Assembly: GCA_016756695.1 (NCBI GenBank)
Contig: CP066701.1
Location: 2,810,001 to 2,874,000, forward strand
Direction: 5' to 3'
DNA: 64,000 nt
From: Heyndrickxia sporothermodurans
GTDB taxonomy: Bacteria; Bacillota; Bacilli; Bacillales; Bacillaceae_C
A program made the translations under genes and the position numbers. This document shows, piece by piece, positions 36,163 to 45,654 of the stretch; the stretch's first letter is position 1; each line of letters begins with the position of its first letter. The notes under the pieces are model-generated. The model saw only the letters and a program-made list of their open reading frames with translations, was not told the origin of the DNA and did no database searches.

Positions 36163-36711
36163 TTGGGGAATAAGGCGAAGAAAGAACTTTATTCATGGAT
36201 TAAATCGATTTTACTTGCCGCAGTTATTGTGTTTATTGTCCGGTATTTTGTTTTTACACCATCTATTGTTGTAGGTCAATCGATGATGCCGAATTTACAA
36301 GATGGCAATCGAATTATCGTAAGTAAGCTTAGTGATATTAAAAGATTCGATGAAATTGTTTTTCAGGCGCCTGATGCAGATGAACATTATGTAAAAAGAG
36401 TCATCGGTCTACCAGGTGACCATATAGAAATGAAAAATGATGTTTTATATATTAATGGAAAAGCATATAAGGAACCGTATTTGAAAGCAAACAAAGAAGA
36501 CTTACCAGCATCGCAAAAATTAACAGAGGACTTTACTTTAGAAGATCAGATTGGAAAAAAGGAAGTGCCTAAAGGCTATTTATATGTACTAGGTGATAAT
36601 CGATTAGTTAGTAAAGATAGTCGGATATTTGGCGTCATCCCAATGGACTCTGTCGTAGGGAAAGTGAAGATGCGTTTTTGGCCGTTTAATGAAATAAAGT
36701 TTTTTAAATAA
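36163..36711 (+). CDS. signal peptidase I
   Basis: Membrane-bound serine protease of 182 residues that removes signal peptides on the outer face. One N-terminal membrane helix (about residues 12-33) is followed by the catalytic Ser in VVGQSMMPNL, the catalytic Lys in YVKRVIGLPGDH and the family box GDNRLVSKDSR. In that box the usual N-S in GDNR-x-NS is replaced by V-S, but the following SKDSR is present. A TTG start at 36163 follows AAGAAGGAAGTG. It resembles the SipS/T/U/V group; several paralogues are normal in Bacillus, so I give no symbol. The gene is not at this place in B. subtilis as far as I recall. Confidence 0.92.
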   Translation: MGNKAKKELYSWIKSILLAAVIVFIVRYFVFTPSIVVGQSMMPNLQDGNRIIVSKLSDIKRFDEIVFQAPDADEHYVKRVIGLPGDHIEMKNDVLYINGKAYKEPYLKANKEDLPASQKLTEDFTLEDQIGKKEVPKGYLYVLGDNRLVSKDSRIFGVIPMDSVVGKVKMRFWPFNEIKFFK

Positions 36712-36764
36712 TACGCAAAAAAATAGTCCTCCTTTTTATATTAGGGGACTATTTTTTTGCGTAT
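36711..36764. terminator. long bidirectional terminator between sip and acuC
   Basis: Perfect 19-bp stem (36711-36729 with 36746-36764), ATACGCAAAAAAATAGTCC and its complement. Its internal A/T-run provides a T-stretch in both directions. It overlaps both gene ends. Confidence 0.88.
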
Positions 36765-37914
36765 TTTGTTGTTGTAAAAAATGAAGGACCCTTTCTGCTG
36801 TTTTGAAATTTTTTTCAGTTATTTCTTGTTTTCTTGGGATTGGCTTATAAAGATCTTGTGGATCTTCCCAAGTAGTGGCAATAGGAATAGGAGCCTTCGT
36901 TTTCCATTTGTTTATCCATGAATCGGGCAGTTTCCCTGAAAGTGGGGGATGATTAATCATTTCTAGCCAAATCATCGACCATGCTCGCGGGACGACCCGC
37001 CAAATATCATACCCGCCGCCTCCAACAGCTATCCATTTCCCGTCACAATATTGATGTGCAAGTTCATGAGCAATTTTTGGTATTTCACGATAAATATTAA
37101 TTGAAGCAGATAAATGCGTCAATGGATCATAATAATGAGCATCCGCACCATTTTGCGTTAATATAACATCGGGTTTAAAATAAGCCGCTACTTCTTTAAT
37201 TGTCGTTGTAAAGCATTGAAGCCATGACTCATCTTCTGTAAATGCATCAATGGGAATGTTAAATGAATACCCATAGCCTATTCCATTTCCCCACTCATTG
37301 ACATTGCCTGTCCCAGGAAATAAATACCGACCTGTTTCATGAATGGAGAAAGTGCATACGTTATTATCATCATAAAATGACCATTGCACCCCATCACCGT
37401 GATGGGCATCTGTATCTATATAAAGAACTCTAGCATGATATTTTTCTTGTATATATTTTATCGCAACGGAGCTATCATTATACACACAGAAGCCGGAAGC
37501 TTTGCCTCTAAATCCATGATGCAGCCCTCCGCCTAAATGTAATGCATGTGACGCCTGCCCCGTCATTACATAATCCACTGCGGTAAGTGTACCTCCAACT
37601 AACAGCGCACTTGCTTCATGCATCCCGGGGAACATCGGTGTATCTTCTGTTCCTAATCCATAATTTTCAGCTATATCTTCCGCCAAATGCCCTTCGCCCG
37701 CACTTTTTACAGCGGCAATATAGGCTGGATCGTGAATCAATTGAAGTTCCTCATCGGTTGCCATTCTAGGTTTAACAATATCATCTTTATGAATAACGTT
37801 TAATTCTTTTAAAAGATCAAGTGTTAATGTAAGGCGAAATTGGTTAAATGGATGTTCTTTTGAAAAGCGATAAGAAAGTAGTTCATCCGAATAAATAAAA
37901 ACCGCATCTTTCAT
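36736..37914 (-). CDS. acuC: acetoin utilization protein AcuC, class I histone-deacetylase fold
   Basis: Zinc-dependent lysine deacetylase of about 392 residues. The fold's metal and catalytic motifs are visible: [33 protein letters not shown] and [17 protein letters not shown]. In B. subtilis AcuC removes the acetyl group from the C-terminal lysine of AcsA and so reactivates it. The start at 37914 overlaps the acuB stop codon (ATGA), consistent with coupling in the acuABC operon; B. subtilis AcuC begins at the same position relative to the fold. Confidence 0.94.
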   Translation of the reverse strand: MKDAVFIYSDELLSYRFSKEHPFNQFRLTLTLDLLKELNVIHKDDIVKPRMATDEELQLIHDPAYIAAVKSAGEGHLAEDIAENYGLGTEDTPMFPGMHEASALLVGGTLTAVDYVMTGQASHALHLGGGLHHGFRGKASGFCVYNDSSVAIKYIQEKYHARVLYIDTDAHHGDGVQWSFYDDNNVCTFSIHETGRYLFPGTGNVNEWGNGIGYGYSFNIPIDAFTEDESWLQCFTTTIKEVAAYFKPDVILTQNGADAHYYDPLTHLSASINIYREIPKIAHELAHQYCDGKWIAVGGGGYDIWRVVPRAWSMIWLEMINHPPLSGKLPDSWINKWKTKAPIPIATTWEDPQDLYKPIPRKQEITEKNFKTAERVLHFLQQQNTQKNSPLI

Positions 37915-38561
37915 ACTGACATACCCGGCATATTCGGCCATAATACAATATGTCCTTTTTCGTTAAGATGCTGAATAACTCGAATAGGATTCATTGTTTG
38001 AATCCGAAATACTAATATTTTTGATTGTGCGTCTTTCTTATCCGGATAAACAAGAACACTATGAACATTTACATGCATTTCACTGAAAATGGCTGTTATT
38101 TCATTGAGAATTCCCGTGCGATTGGGAACTTTAATTTCAATTTGTGAACCGGGTTGGTTCACACCTGTCAATTCCACCATTGTTCGGAGCAAGTCAGTAC
38201 TTGTTATAATCCCGACGATTTTTTTATTTTGAACGATTGGTAGACAACCAATTCTATGTTCATAAAAAATGCCTGCCACTTCTTCAACAAAATCTAATGG
38301 ATGCCCCGTTATCACATCGGTTTTCATTATATCGCCGATGGGGAAATTCAGTTCTTTTTCGAGTTGATCTTTTTTGAATAAAGGTGATGGTGTCGCATCC
38401 TTGATGTCCCTTTCGGTAATTAGGCCGACTAATTGTTCATGTTCATCAACGATCGGAATATGGCGGATTTTCTGTTTTCTCATCAATAATAGAGCTGAAT
38501 GAATAGTATCTTCAGCATGTAACGTGATAACATCTGTCTTCATTGCTTCTTCAATAATCAC
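37911..38561 (-). CDS. acuB: AcuB, CBS-pair and ACT domain protein
   Basis: About 216 residues. Two CBS motifs (about residues 1-130; [17 protein letters not shown] marks the second) probably bind an adenine nucleotide, followed by an ACT-like domain ([19 protein letters not shown]). The role in acetoin/acetate utilization is regulatory but undefined. A GTG start at 38561 is preferred: AGGAG is nine bases upstream and the product then begins like B. subtilis AcuB; a TTG at 38570 abuts the AGGAG. Second gene of acuABC. Confidence 0.9.
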   Translation of the reverse strand: MIIEEAMKTDVITLHAEDTIHSALLLMRKQKIRHIPIVDEHEQLVGLITERDIKDATPSPLFKKDQLEKELNFPIGDIMKTDVITGHPLDFVEEVAGIFYEHRIGCLPIVQNKKIVGIITSTDLLRTMVELTGVNQPGSQIEIKVPNRTGILNEITAIFSEMHVNVHSVLVYPDKKDAQSKILVFRIQTMNPIRVIQHLNEKGHIVLWPNMPGMSV

Positions 38562-38610
38562 AGAACTCAACTCCTAATAAGTAACTAATCCCGACTGCGT
38601 AACTTTGAAT

Positions 38611-39243
38611 CTAGTACATAAATCGATTCATGAATCGTAATTGGTCGAATTTTTGAATAGATTCATTATCCACTCTATTTCCTATTTTGACCATTAAACA
38701 GTTGGCTGGATGTGAACTGATTTCCGGATCATCTGTTGCAAACCATTTTAATCCTCCAGCTCCCATCATTTTTTCCATTACCTTTCGATATTCCCAAACA
38801 TTTAAGCCTGTTCCTTTTAAATCCCAATGCCAATAATATTCAGTTGTTATTATAATATAATCCTCCATCGCATCATCCATCATCGATACTTTTAATAAAC
38901 TTTTCCCAACTGAACAACCCCTAAATTTCGGAATAACTTCAATAGCACCAAGTTCAATTAAATTTTCCATTTTTCCTTGTGACCAGCGCTCCAAAGGATC
39001 CGGGTAGAGGAAAGTAACATATCCGACGATTGTATTGAATTCTCTTGCGATAATAATTCGTCCCTCTGGTAAGTCGGCAATTTCAATTAATGCTTTATGT
39101 TGTTGTGCGGGTGGACGAAAGGCAACTAAGTCTTGATGAAATTCAAAGCTTGACAGCTGCTCAGAAGGAATAGGTCCTTCAATAATTAAGTTTCCTTTCG
39201 TTGTCTTTAACTCCATGGCATTATAAATTTTTTTATGCTCCAT
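38611..39243 (-). CDS. acuA: AcuA, GNAT protein acetyltransferase
   Basis: A 210-residue GNAT enzyme, the same length as B. subtilis AcuA, which acetylates and thereby inactivates AcsA. The acetyl-CoA loop region reads IPKFRGCSVGKSLLK (Q/R-x-x-G-x-G/A type, here R-G-C-S-V-G-K), preceded by ELGAIEV and followed by the aromatic YYWHWDLKGTGLNVWEYRK. First gene of the acuABC operon, divergent from acsA, with the shared regulatory region 39244-39482. Confidence 0.94.
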   Translation of the reverse strand: MEHKKIYNAMELKTTKGNLIIEGPIPSEQLSSFEFHQDLVAFRPPAQQHKALIEIADLPEGRIIIAREFNTIVGYVTFLYPDPLERWSQGKMENLIELGAIEVIPKFRGCSVGKSLLKVSMMDDAMEDYIIITTEYYWHWDLKGTGLNVWEYRKVMEKMMGAGGLKWFATDDPEISSHPANCLMVKIGNRVDNESIQKFDQLRFMNRFMY

Positions 39244-39333
39244 TTTGCCACTCCTATTACTTTTTTCTAAAGTAATTATACATAACTTTTCAAAAAGGGG
39301 GTTTGTGATGGATTTAAAAAGTTAGTTTTATAT

Positions 39334-39348
39334 AGTCAAGCGCTTACA
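39334..39348. promoter_or_regulatory. cre-like CcpA site between acuA and acsA
   Basis: AGTCAAGCGCTTACA matches the cre consensus WTGNAARCGNWWWCA at 13 of 15 positions, including AAGCG and the terminal CA. The mismatches are the second and third positions. The B. subtilis acuA-acsA intergenic region is known to carry CcpA control. Confidence 0.7.
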
Positions 39349-39418
39349 ATCATTATACACGACAAAAACTAGTTTCTCTCTATTAATCAATAGGAATATA
39401 TATAAAAATAAAAAATTT

Positions 39419-39447
39419 TTGTGAATTTTTTTATTTTGTACTATAAT
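39419..39447 (+). promoter_or_regulatory. sigma-A promoter of acsA
   Basis: TTGTGA, 17-base spacer, TATAAT; 35 bases before the acsA start codon. The cre-like site lies about 70 bases upstream of the -35. Confidence 0.75.
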
Positions 39448-39482
39448 AATAGTGTGAATTTTTTTAACAAGGGGGACTTGTA

Positions 39483-41201
39483 ATGGAATTGAGAACGCTG
39501 TCATCTGTGAATGGAAATTATAATCTACAAAGCTATGAGGATACATATAATAACTTCGATTGGAAGGAAGCAGAAAAGGCTTTTTTTTGGTATGAAACAG
39601 GAAAAGTGAATATGGCTTATGAAGCAATTGATAGACATGCAAATACTTTTCGAAAAAATAAAATAGCCCTCTACTTTCGAAATGAAACAAGAAATGAAAA
39701 ATATACATTTAAAGAGTTAAAAGAGCTTTCAGATAAAGCAGGTAATGTATTTAAAGCAACTGGAAATGTTGAAAAGGGTGATAGAGTATTTATTTTTATG
39801 CCGCGTTCACCCGAGCTCTATATCGCTGCATTAGGAGCCATTAAAGTAGGAGCAATCGTTGGCCCTTTATTTGAAGCATTTATGGAAGGAGCAGTAAAAG
39901 ATCGATTAGAAGATAGTGAAGCAAAAGTATTAGTAACAACTCCTGAACTTGTTGGACGTGTTCCTGTCGATCAGCTTCCTGCTTTAAAAACAATCTTTCT
40001 CGTAGGTACGGACGTTGAGGAAGATGACAAATATAAAGATTTTCTAAAACATTTAAAAACAGCTTCAAAGGATTTAGAGATCGAATGGATGGATCGCACA
40101 GATGGACTAATTCTTCATTACACCTCTGGCTCAACTGGCAAACCTAAAGGGGTATTACATGTTCATAATGCAATGATCCAACAATACCAAACATCTAAAT
40201 GGGTCCTTGATTTAAAGGAGGAAGATGTATATTGGTGTACGGCTGATCCGGGCTGGGTTACTGGTACTTCTTATGGTATGTTTGGCCCTTGGTTAACAGG
40301 AACATCGAATGTTGTTGTAGGCGGCCGTTTTAAACCTGAAGATTGGTATAAAACGATTGAGGATTTTGGAGTAACTGTTTGGTATAGTGCACCAACCGCA
40401 TTCCGTATGCTAATGGGTGCTGGTGATGAGATTATTAAGAAATTCAATTTAGATACTTTGCGTCACATATTAAGTGTAGGAGAACCACTTAATCCCGAGG
40501 TTATTCGCTGGGGAATGAAAGTCTTTAATAAACGCATTCATGATACGTGGTGGATGACGGAAACGGGTGCACATTTAATTTGTAACTATCCATGTATGGA
40601 AATCAAACCCGGTTCAATGGGGAAACCAATTCCGGGAGTGGAAGCGGCTATCGTTGATGACCAAGGGAATGTATTGCCTCCAAATCGCATGGGAAATTTA
40701 GCTATTAAAAAAGGTTGGCCGTCAATGATGTATGCGATTTGGAATAACCAGGCAAAATATGATTCCTATTTCTTACCTAATGACTGGTATGTGTCGGGTG
40801 ATTCAGCGTATATGGATGAGGATGGTTATTTTTGGTTCCAAGGTCGTGTCGATGATGTCATTATGACTTCAGGAGAACGTGTCGGCCCATTCGAAGTGGA
40901 AAGTAAACTATTAGAACACCCGGCAATTGCTGAGGCAGGGGTAATTGGTAAACCTGACCCTGTTCGTGGGGAAATTATTAAAGCATTTGTTGCATTATTA
41001 GATGGGGTAGAGGAAACGGATGAGTTGAAGGAAGATATTCGTCAATTTGTGAAAAAAGGATTAGCTGCACATGCAGCACCGAGAGAAATCGAGTTCCGTG
41101 ATAAACTTCCAAAAACAAGAAGTGGAAAAATTATGCGCAGAGTCTTAAAAGCATGGGAATTAGACTTACCGGCAGGCGATTTGTCAACAATGGAAGATTA
41201 A
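39483..41201 (+). CDS. acsA: acetyl-coenzyme A synthetase
   Basis: AMP-forming ligase of 572 residues: acetate + ATP + CoA to acetyl-CoA. Adenylate motifs: YTSGSTGKPKG (213-223), WWMTETG, YVSGDSAYMDEDGYFWFQGRVDD (hinge) and PKTRSGKIMRR. The lysine in SGK is residue 549, the same number as the acetylated lysine of B. subtilis AcsA controlled by AcuA and AcuC, both encoded divergently here. An AAGGGGG site precedes the ATG. A clear terminator follows. Confidence 0.96.
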   Translation: MELRTLSSVNGNYNLQSYEDTYNNFDWKEAEKAFFWYETGKVNMAYEAIDRHANTFRKNKIALYFRNETRNEKYTFKELKELSDKAGNVFKATGNVEKGDRVFIFMPRSPELYIAALGAIKVGAIVGPLFEAFMEGAVKDRLEDSEAKVLVTTPELVGRVPVDQLPALKTIFLVGTDVEEDDKYKDFLKHLKTASKDLEIEWMDRTDGLILHYTSGSTGKPKGVLHVHNAMIQQYQTSKWVLDLKEEDVYWCTADPGWVTGTSYGMFGPWLTGTSNVVVGGRFKPEDWYKTIEDFGVTVWYSAPTAFRMLMGAGDEIIKKFNLDTLRHILSVGEPLNPEVIRWGMKVFNKRIHDTWWMTETGAHLICNYPCMEIKPGSMGKPIPGVEAAIVDDQGNVLPPNRMGNLAIKKGWPSMMYAIWNNQAKYDSYFLPNDWYVSGDSAYMDEDGYFWFQGRVDDVIMTSGERVGPFEVESKLLEHPAIAEAGVIGKPDPVRGEIIKAFVALLDGVEETDELKEDIRQFVKKGLAAHAAPREIEFRDKLPKTRSGKIMRRVLKAWELDLPAGDLSTMED

Positions 41202-41239
41202 AACTAAGAAAAGAGAAAAGTACCTTATAATAAGCAAGA

Positions 41240-41269
41240 TAAAGCCCGCATCGTGAATGCGGGCTTTTG
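41240..41269. terminator. terminator between acsA and the PBP fragment
   Basis: AAAGCCCGCAT / ATGCGGGCTTTT stem, T-rich on the plus side; usable for both convergent genes. Confidence 0.85.
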
Positions 41270-41301
41270 TATTGCTTATTATATAGAAAATTTAAGGTTG
41301 A

Positions 41302-43105
41302 TCAAGATTTCTTTTTGTTATTCTTGTCTTTCGTTCGATTTTTATCTTTTTCTTTTGCTTCTTTTGTATTTTCGTTTTTACTTTTATTTTTCTTCTCAAC
41401 CTTGGATGTGTTGGCGCCAATTTTGACTTCGTTTGATGGACCTGATTGTTTACCGGCAATGTCCACTGCGACAACATAATAATTTCCATTTCCTACAGAG
41501 TAGGACAAATTGTTATCAGCTGGAATAGAGCCTACTTTTTTACCGCCGCTATAGATCCGATAACCAATTACATCTGGGCTTTTTGATCCTTGCCAAACAA
41601 GCTTGTTACCCGAAGCATTCAGTTTTATAGATGCCGGTGCTTTACCGTCATCACTTATTTTATCTTGTGGTGCAAGAATCTTTTTCCATAGCGGATCATT
41701 TGGTGGTATCAATTGCCCGGGATCAATATTACCATTAGATAACTTTTTGACAAAATCAGGGTTTAAAATTAATCCTGATTGAGCAAACTCTGCTGGTGTA
41801 GAATTAAGTGCTAAATATTTTTTTCCATGTATGATAACATATTTTCCTTGAATTAAACTGTTATCCGTTTGTGTAGGCACATATTTACTATTAAATAAAT
41901 CTGTTTTTACAAGCCCGGCATTGGCACATCCTTTTGATGGAAGCATTCCAGATATTGCGCAAAAGGATCGTTGAACAATCCCACTTGGCATTTTGAATCT
42001 ATCGTCCGGATCAATTAGTTTCGGATTTACATCATAGGCAGTATTGATTAATTTACTCCAAATTCGATAGTTTCTAATATTATAATCTCCATAACCAACA
42101 GCTTCTAAGCTGCTTGGTGTATCATAACCAATCCAAGTTCCGAATGTGACCTTTGGATTCGATGCCACGATCCACGAATCTTTATAATCGTTACTTGTTC
42201 CTGTTTTTCCCGCCCAATCAGCAGAAAATTTAAGCATACTAGGAACACTTGCAGCGGTACCATATCTGAAAACATCGCGCATCATATCAAGCATAAGATA
42301 AGTAGTTTGACTGCTAAATACGTTCACAGGCTTTGTTTTATGCTTGTATATTACTTTGCCATTCTTGTCTGTAATTTTATCAATTAAATAAGCATCGACA
42401 AATTTTCCATCATTTGCAAAGGTTGTAAAAGCATTAACGTTTTCTTCAACAGTGACGCCATTAGTAAGCCCACCTAATGCGGTCGCCAAGTTTTCATAAT
42501 CACCGGGAACTAAATCCGAAAAGCCCATTTTCTTAAGATATTTTGCCGGTTTTTGATTAATCGTTCTCTGATATACTTTGACAGCAGTGACGTTATGTGA
42601 TTTCGCTAAAGCCTCCCGGGTCGTTACTAACCCGTAATATCTTCCCGAATAATTGGTCGGCCATGCTCTGCCACCGGACCTAATTCCTGTATCTGAATCA
42701 GCAATCACGGTTCCAGGTGCAGTTACACCCATTTCCATCGCAGGTGCGTAAACGAGAAGCGGCTTCATCGTTGAACCATTTGGCCTTCTTGCTTGCGTAG
42801 CGTGGTTTAATTGTTCTTTTTTAAAATCTCTGCCGCCGACAAAGCTTAATATTTTCCCCGTTTTATTTTCAATTAATATTCCGCCGATTTGGACGGGTTC
42901 TGTTACTGATTTTTCTTCCCCGGTTTTTGGATCTACTTTTGTTACTGTTTTATTTGGTCCATAACCATCAAATTCATCTTTTGCTTTTTGCATTTTATCA
43001 TAGATTTTTTTATCGATTGTTGTGTGAATATTATAGCCATTTTGTCGAATGTTACGATCGGCAAGTGTTGTGTATTTATCATATAATTTTTTATTTTTAT
43101 TTAAC
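41302..43105 (-). pseudogene. PBP1A-family protein, C-terminal (transpeptidase) part, cut off by IS
   Basis: About 600 residues of a class A penicillin-binding protein. The transpeptidase motifs are all present: SxxK as STMK in RPNGSTMKPLLVYAP, SxN as SHN in ALAKSHNVTAVKV, and KTG in WAGKTGTSNDYKDSW. A fibronectin-type-III-like domain (VWQGSKSPDVIGYRIYSGG) and a Lys/Glu-rich tail follow. The part begins abruptly at the IS edge with LNKNKKLYDKY. Any translation would have to start inside the IS and would lack a membrane anchor. Its N-terminal half lies at 47087-48125; joined at the duplicated GT the frame is continuous. Confidence 0.9.
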
Positions 43106-43285
43106 TGAATGAATTTCATAATTCTTAGCCCTTGTGTATCAAGGGGTTTAAGAGATAAAAAAAGAAGTACCTCCCCAAATCTTGTATAATGGTAGTTGAC
43201 CAGTAAGCCCCCATTCAAACAACGCATATAAATGATCAGCACCCCTTAGTACAATAATCGTATCAATTAAGGAGGTGCTTTTCCT

Positions 43286-43477
43286 ATGTCACAACAAAAA
43301 CTAACAATCGTCCCCGTTTCAATACAACCAGAAAAAAATATTATAACATCCACAACTTCGAAAGATCCTTCAAATAGCTTTTGCACAATCAAAATTGAAG
43401 CTGCTGAAATTTCCTTCTTCAACGGCGTAGATGAGCACATCATCCAAACGGTCATGAGGGAGTTGAAAAATCTATGA
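43286..43477 (+). CDS. tnpA: IS66 accessory protein TnpA (copy 2)
   Basis: Same 63-residue protein as at 16679-16870, with the AAGGAGGTG ribosome-binding site and an ATGA overlap with tnpB. Confidence 0.75.
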   Translation: MSQQKLTIVPVSIQPEKNIITSTTSKDPSNSFCTIKIEAAEISFFNGVDEHIIQTVMRELKNL

Positions 43478-43827
43478 AACATGATTATACCAGTGTAAAA
43501 AACATTTATATTATTTGCGGTAAAACAGATATGAGGAAGGGAATTGATGGATTAGCAACGCTAATTCAAGATTCTTTCGAACTTGATCCATATGGAGATT
43601 CTATTTTCCTTTTCTCTGGTTGGAGTAAAGACCGTTATAAATGTTTATATTTTGATGGCGATGGTTTCGCCATGCTTTATAAGCGACTAGATGGAGGAAA
43701 ACTTCAATGGCCAAAAGATGAAAATGAAGTACGTAAACTTTCGCAACAGGAGGTTCGCTGGTTGTTAGAAGGGTTGTCCATTCAGCAACCAAAGGCCATT
43801 CAAAAATCACAAAAAGGAGTATTCTAA
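43474..43827 (+). CDS. tnpB: IS66 accessory protein TnpB (copy 2)
   Basis: Intact 117-residue IS66 Orf2-like protein, identical to copy 1, with KTDMRKGIDGL and FLFSGWSKDRYKC motifs. Confidence 0.92.
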   Translation: MKHDYTSVKNIYIICGKTDMRKGIDGLATLIQDSFELDPYGDSIFLFSGWSKDRYKCLYFDGDGFAMLYKRLDGGKLQWPKDENEVRKLSQQEVRWLLEGLSIQQPKAIQKSQKGVF

Positions 43828-43929
43828 ACAAGCTAGAAATGTTGGTTTATAGCCATTTTCAACTTCGCTTTCTACGTTAAAAATGTTATAATATAACTAA
43901 CTTATGGTGAACGAAAAGTGGTGAAATAA

Positions 43930-45520
43930 ATGGTTAATACTTCTTCCAATAACAAGAATCCATATGGGAAATTAATTCGACTTCTCGAAGAACAATTGGC
44001 TCATTCAAATCAACAAAACAAAGACTTATCGAAAAAGCTAGATCAATCAACTAAACAGATTGAAGCGCTAACTGAACAAATTCGCCATTTAACAAAACTT
44101 TTATATGGATCGAAATCCGAAAAATCGAAATACAACGTACCAGATGGGCAAGGCTCATTATTTGATGATGACCCGGCTTTTAGCGAACCTGAGCACACAG
44201 AAGAACAAAGCCAACAGACAATCTCTTATACTGTTGTACGAAAAGTTAAATCAAAAAACGAAATGATTCCTTGCATGATGGTATTGAAGTAGAAGCTATT
44301 CACCATCATCCGAAAAATACAATCTGTGACTGTTGCCAAGGGCAAATGATTGAAATTGGTAGTACACTTGTACGTGAAGAAGCAAAATTTATTCCTGCAA
44401 AAATGATGAAAGTACAGCACATTGAACATGCGTATGAATGTAAAGACTGCAAAGTTGATTCATCACAGCCAGCACAAATCAAACGCGGGAAAGCACCACA
44501 ACCAGCGATTCAGCGTAGCATCGCAAGTCCTAGCGTACTTGCCAAAGTCATCTATGATAAATTTGCACAATATTTACCTCTTTACCGTCAGGTAAAGGAA
44601 TGGAATCGCTATGGACTGAATACCAATGATAAAAACCTATCGAATTGGGTTATCCGTGTAGCACATGATTGGCTGTTACCTGTATACGAACGAATGAAAG
44701 AGTTGATGATGGCAAAATCGGTTTTGCATGTCGATGAAACATACGGACAAATTATCAACCGATCCGATGGGAAATCTGGCCAAGCCAATGCGTATAATTG
44801 GGTGTTTCGAAGTGTGCCAAGCCAAGGGCCAACAATGACTCTCTTTCAAAGCGCATTATCTCGAGCTCGATCTGTCCTTGAAAGTTTTATTGAAGGCTTT
44901 TCTGGAACGATTGTGTGTGATGGTTATTCTGCTTATGATAAGTTGGAAGGCGTTAATTTCGCAAATTGTTGGGCGCATGTTCGTCGTTATTGGCTGAAAG
45001 CTGATAGCAAAAATGGTAGAATCGGTGTGAAATATTGTGATGATTTATATCGACTAGAAAGGCAATTTAAACGTTTGTCTCCGAGTAAACGAAGAAAAAA
45101 ACGTCAAAAGTACTCGAAGCCAATCGTGGAGGAATTCCTTCACTGGGTTGAAACATCACCATTTTACGGAAAAAATGCGTTAGCAAAAGCAGCTGAATAC
45201 ACATTAAACAGGGCAAATGGACTCAAATTATTCCTGAATGATGGGCGAATTGAAATGGATAATAATCCAGCCGAGAACGCCATCCGTCCCAACGTTATAG
45301 GAAGAAAAAATTGGCTCTTTAGTGTAAGTGAAGCTGGTGCAAAAGCGAATGCCATCTGTTTAAGTATTGCTGAAACTGCCAAAAGTAACGGCGTTGATTT
45401 CTATGAATATATAAAGAAACTTTTACGGATTTACCAAATCTCGGCGTCCAACAAAACCCTGAAATTTTAGATCAATACATGCCCTGGTCAAAAATGATTC
45501 AGGCAGAATGTAGCAAATAA
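43930..45520 (+). pseudogene. tnpC: IS66 TnpC transposase, frameshifted (copy 2)
   Basis: Here the break comes early. An A-run is six long (about 44253-44258) instead of seven as in copy 1, which ends the N-terminal piece after 120 residues. The remaining frame (from about 44271) runs 399 residues with intact HVDETYG, FSGTIVCDGYSAYDKLE and GRIEMDNNPAENAIRP, the D-D-E catalytic set. A second loss, a T-run of four instead of five near 45420, replaces the natural end (DLPNLGVQQNPEILDQY and so on, to 45520) by a false tail ending at 45470. Combining the best stretches of both copies gives one intact gene of about 530 codons. Confidence 0.85.
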
Positions 45521-45654
45521 ATGAAATAGCCGTAATTCGATTAAAAAGTCAGAATTTACGGCTATTTACGATGCGTACCGAAAGGTACACTTATTTTTTA
45601 TAATTCGGGCTTACGTTGACCACAAACCATAAAAAGACTGGAGGAGTACTTCTT

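Larger units (their letters stand above)
43203..45614. mobile_element. IS66-family element (copy 2), 2,412 bp
   Basis: Ends GTAAGCCC at 43203 and its inverse at 45614, flanked by the exact 8-bp duplication GTTGACCA (43195-43202, 45615-45622). Carries tnpA, tnpB and a frameshifted tnpC on the plus strand. Confidence 0.92.

Noticed and set aside
43106-43242. 45-codon extension of the PBP C-terminal half into the IS
   Set aside because: It is IS end sequence read by chance; no ribosome-binding site or signal peptide.
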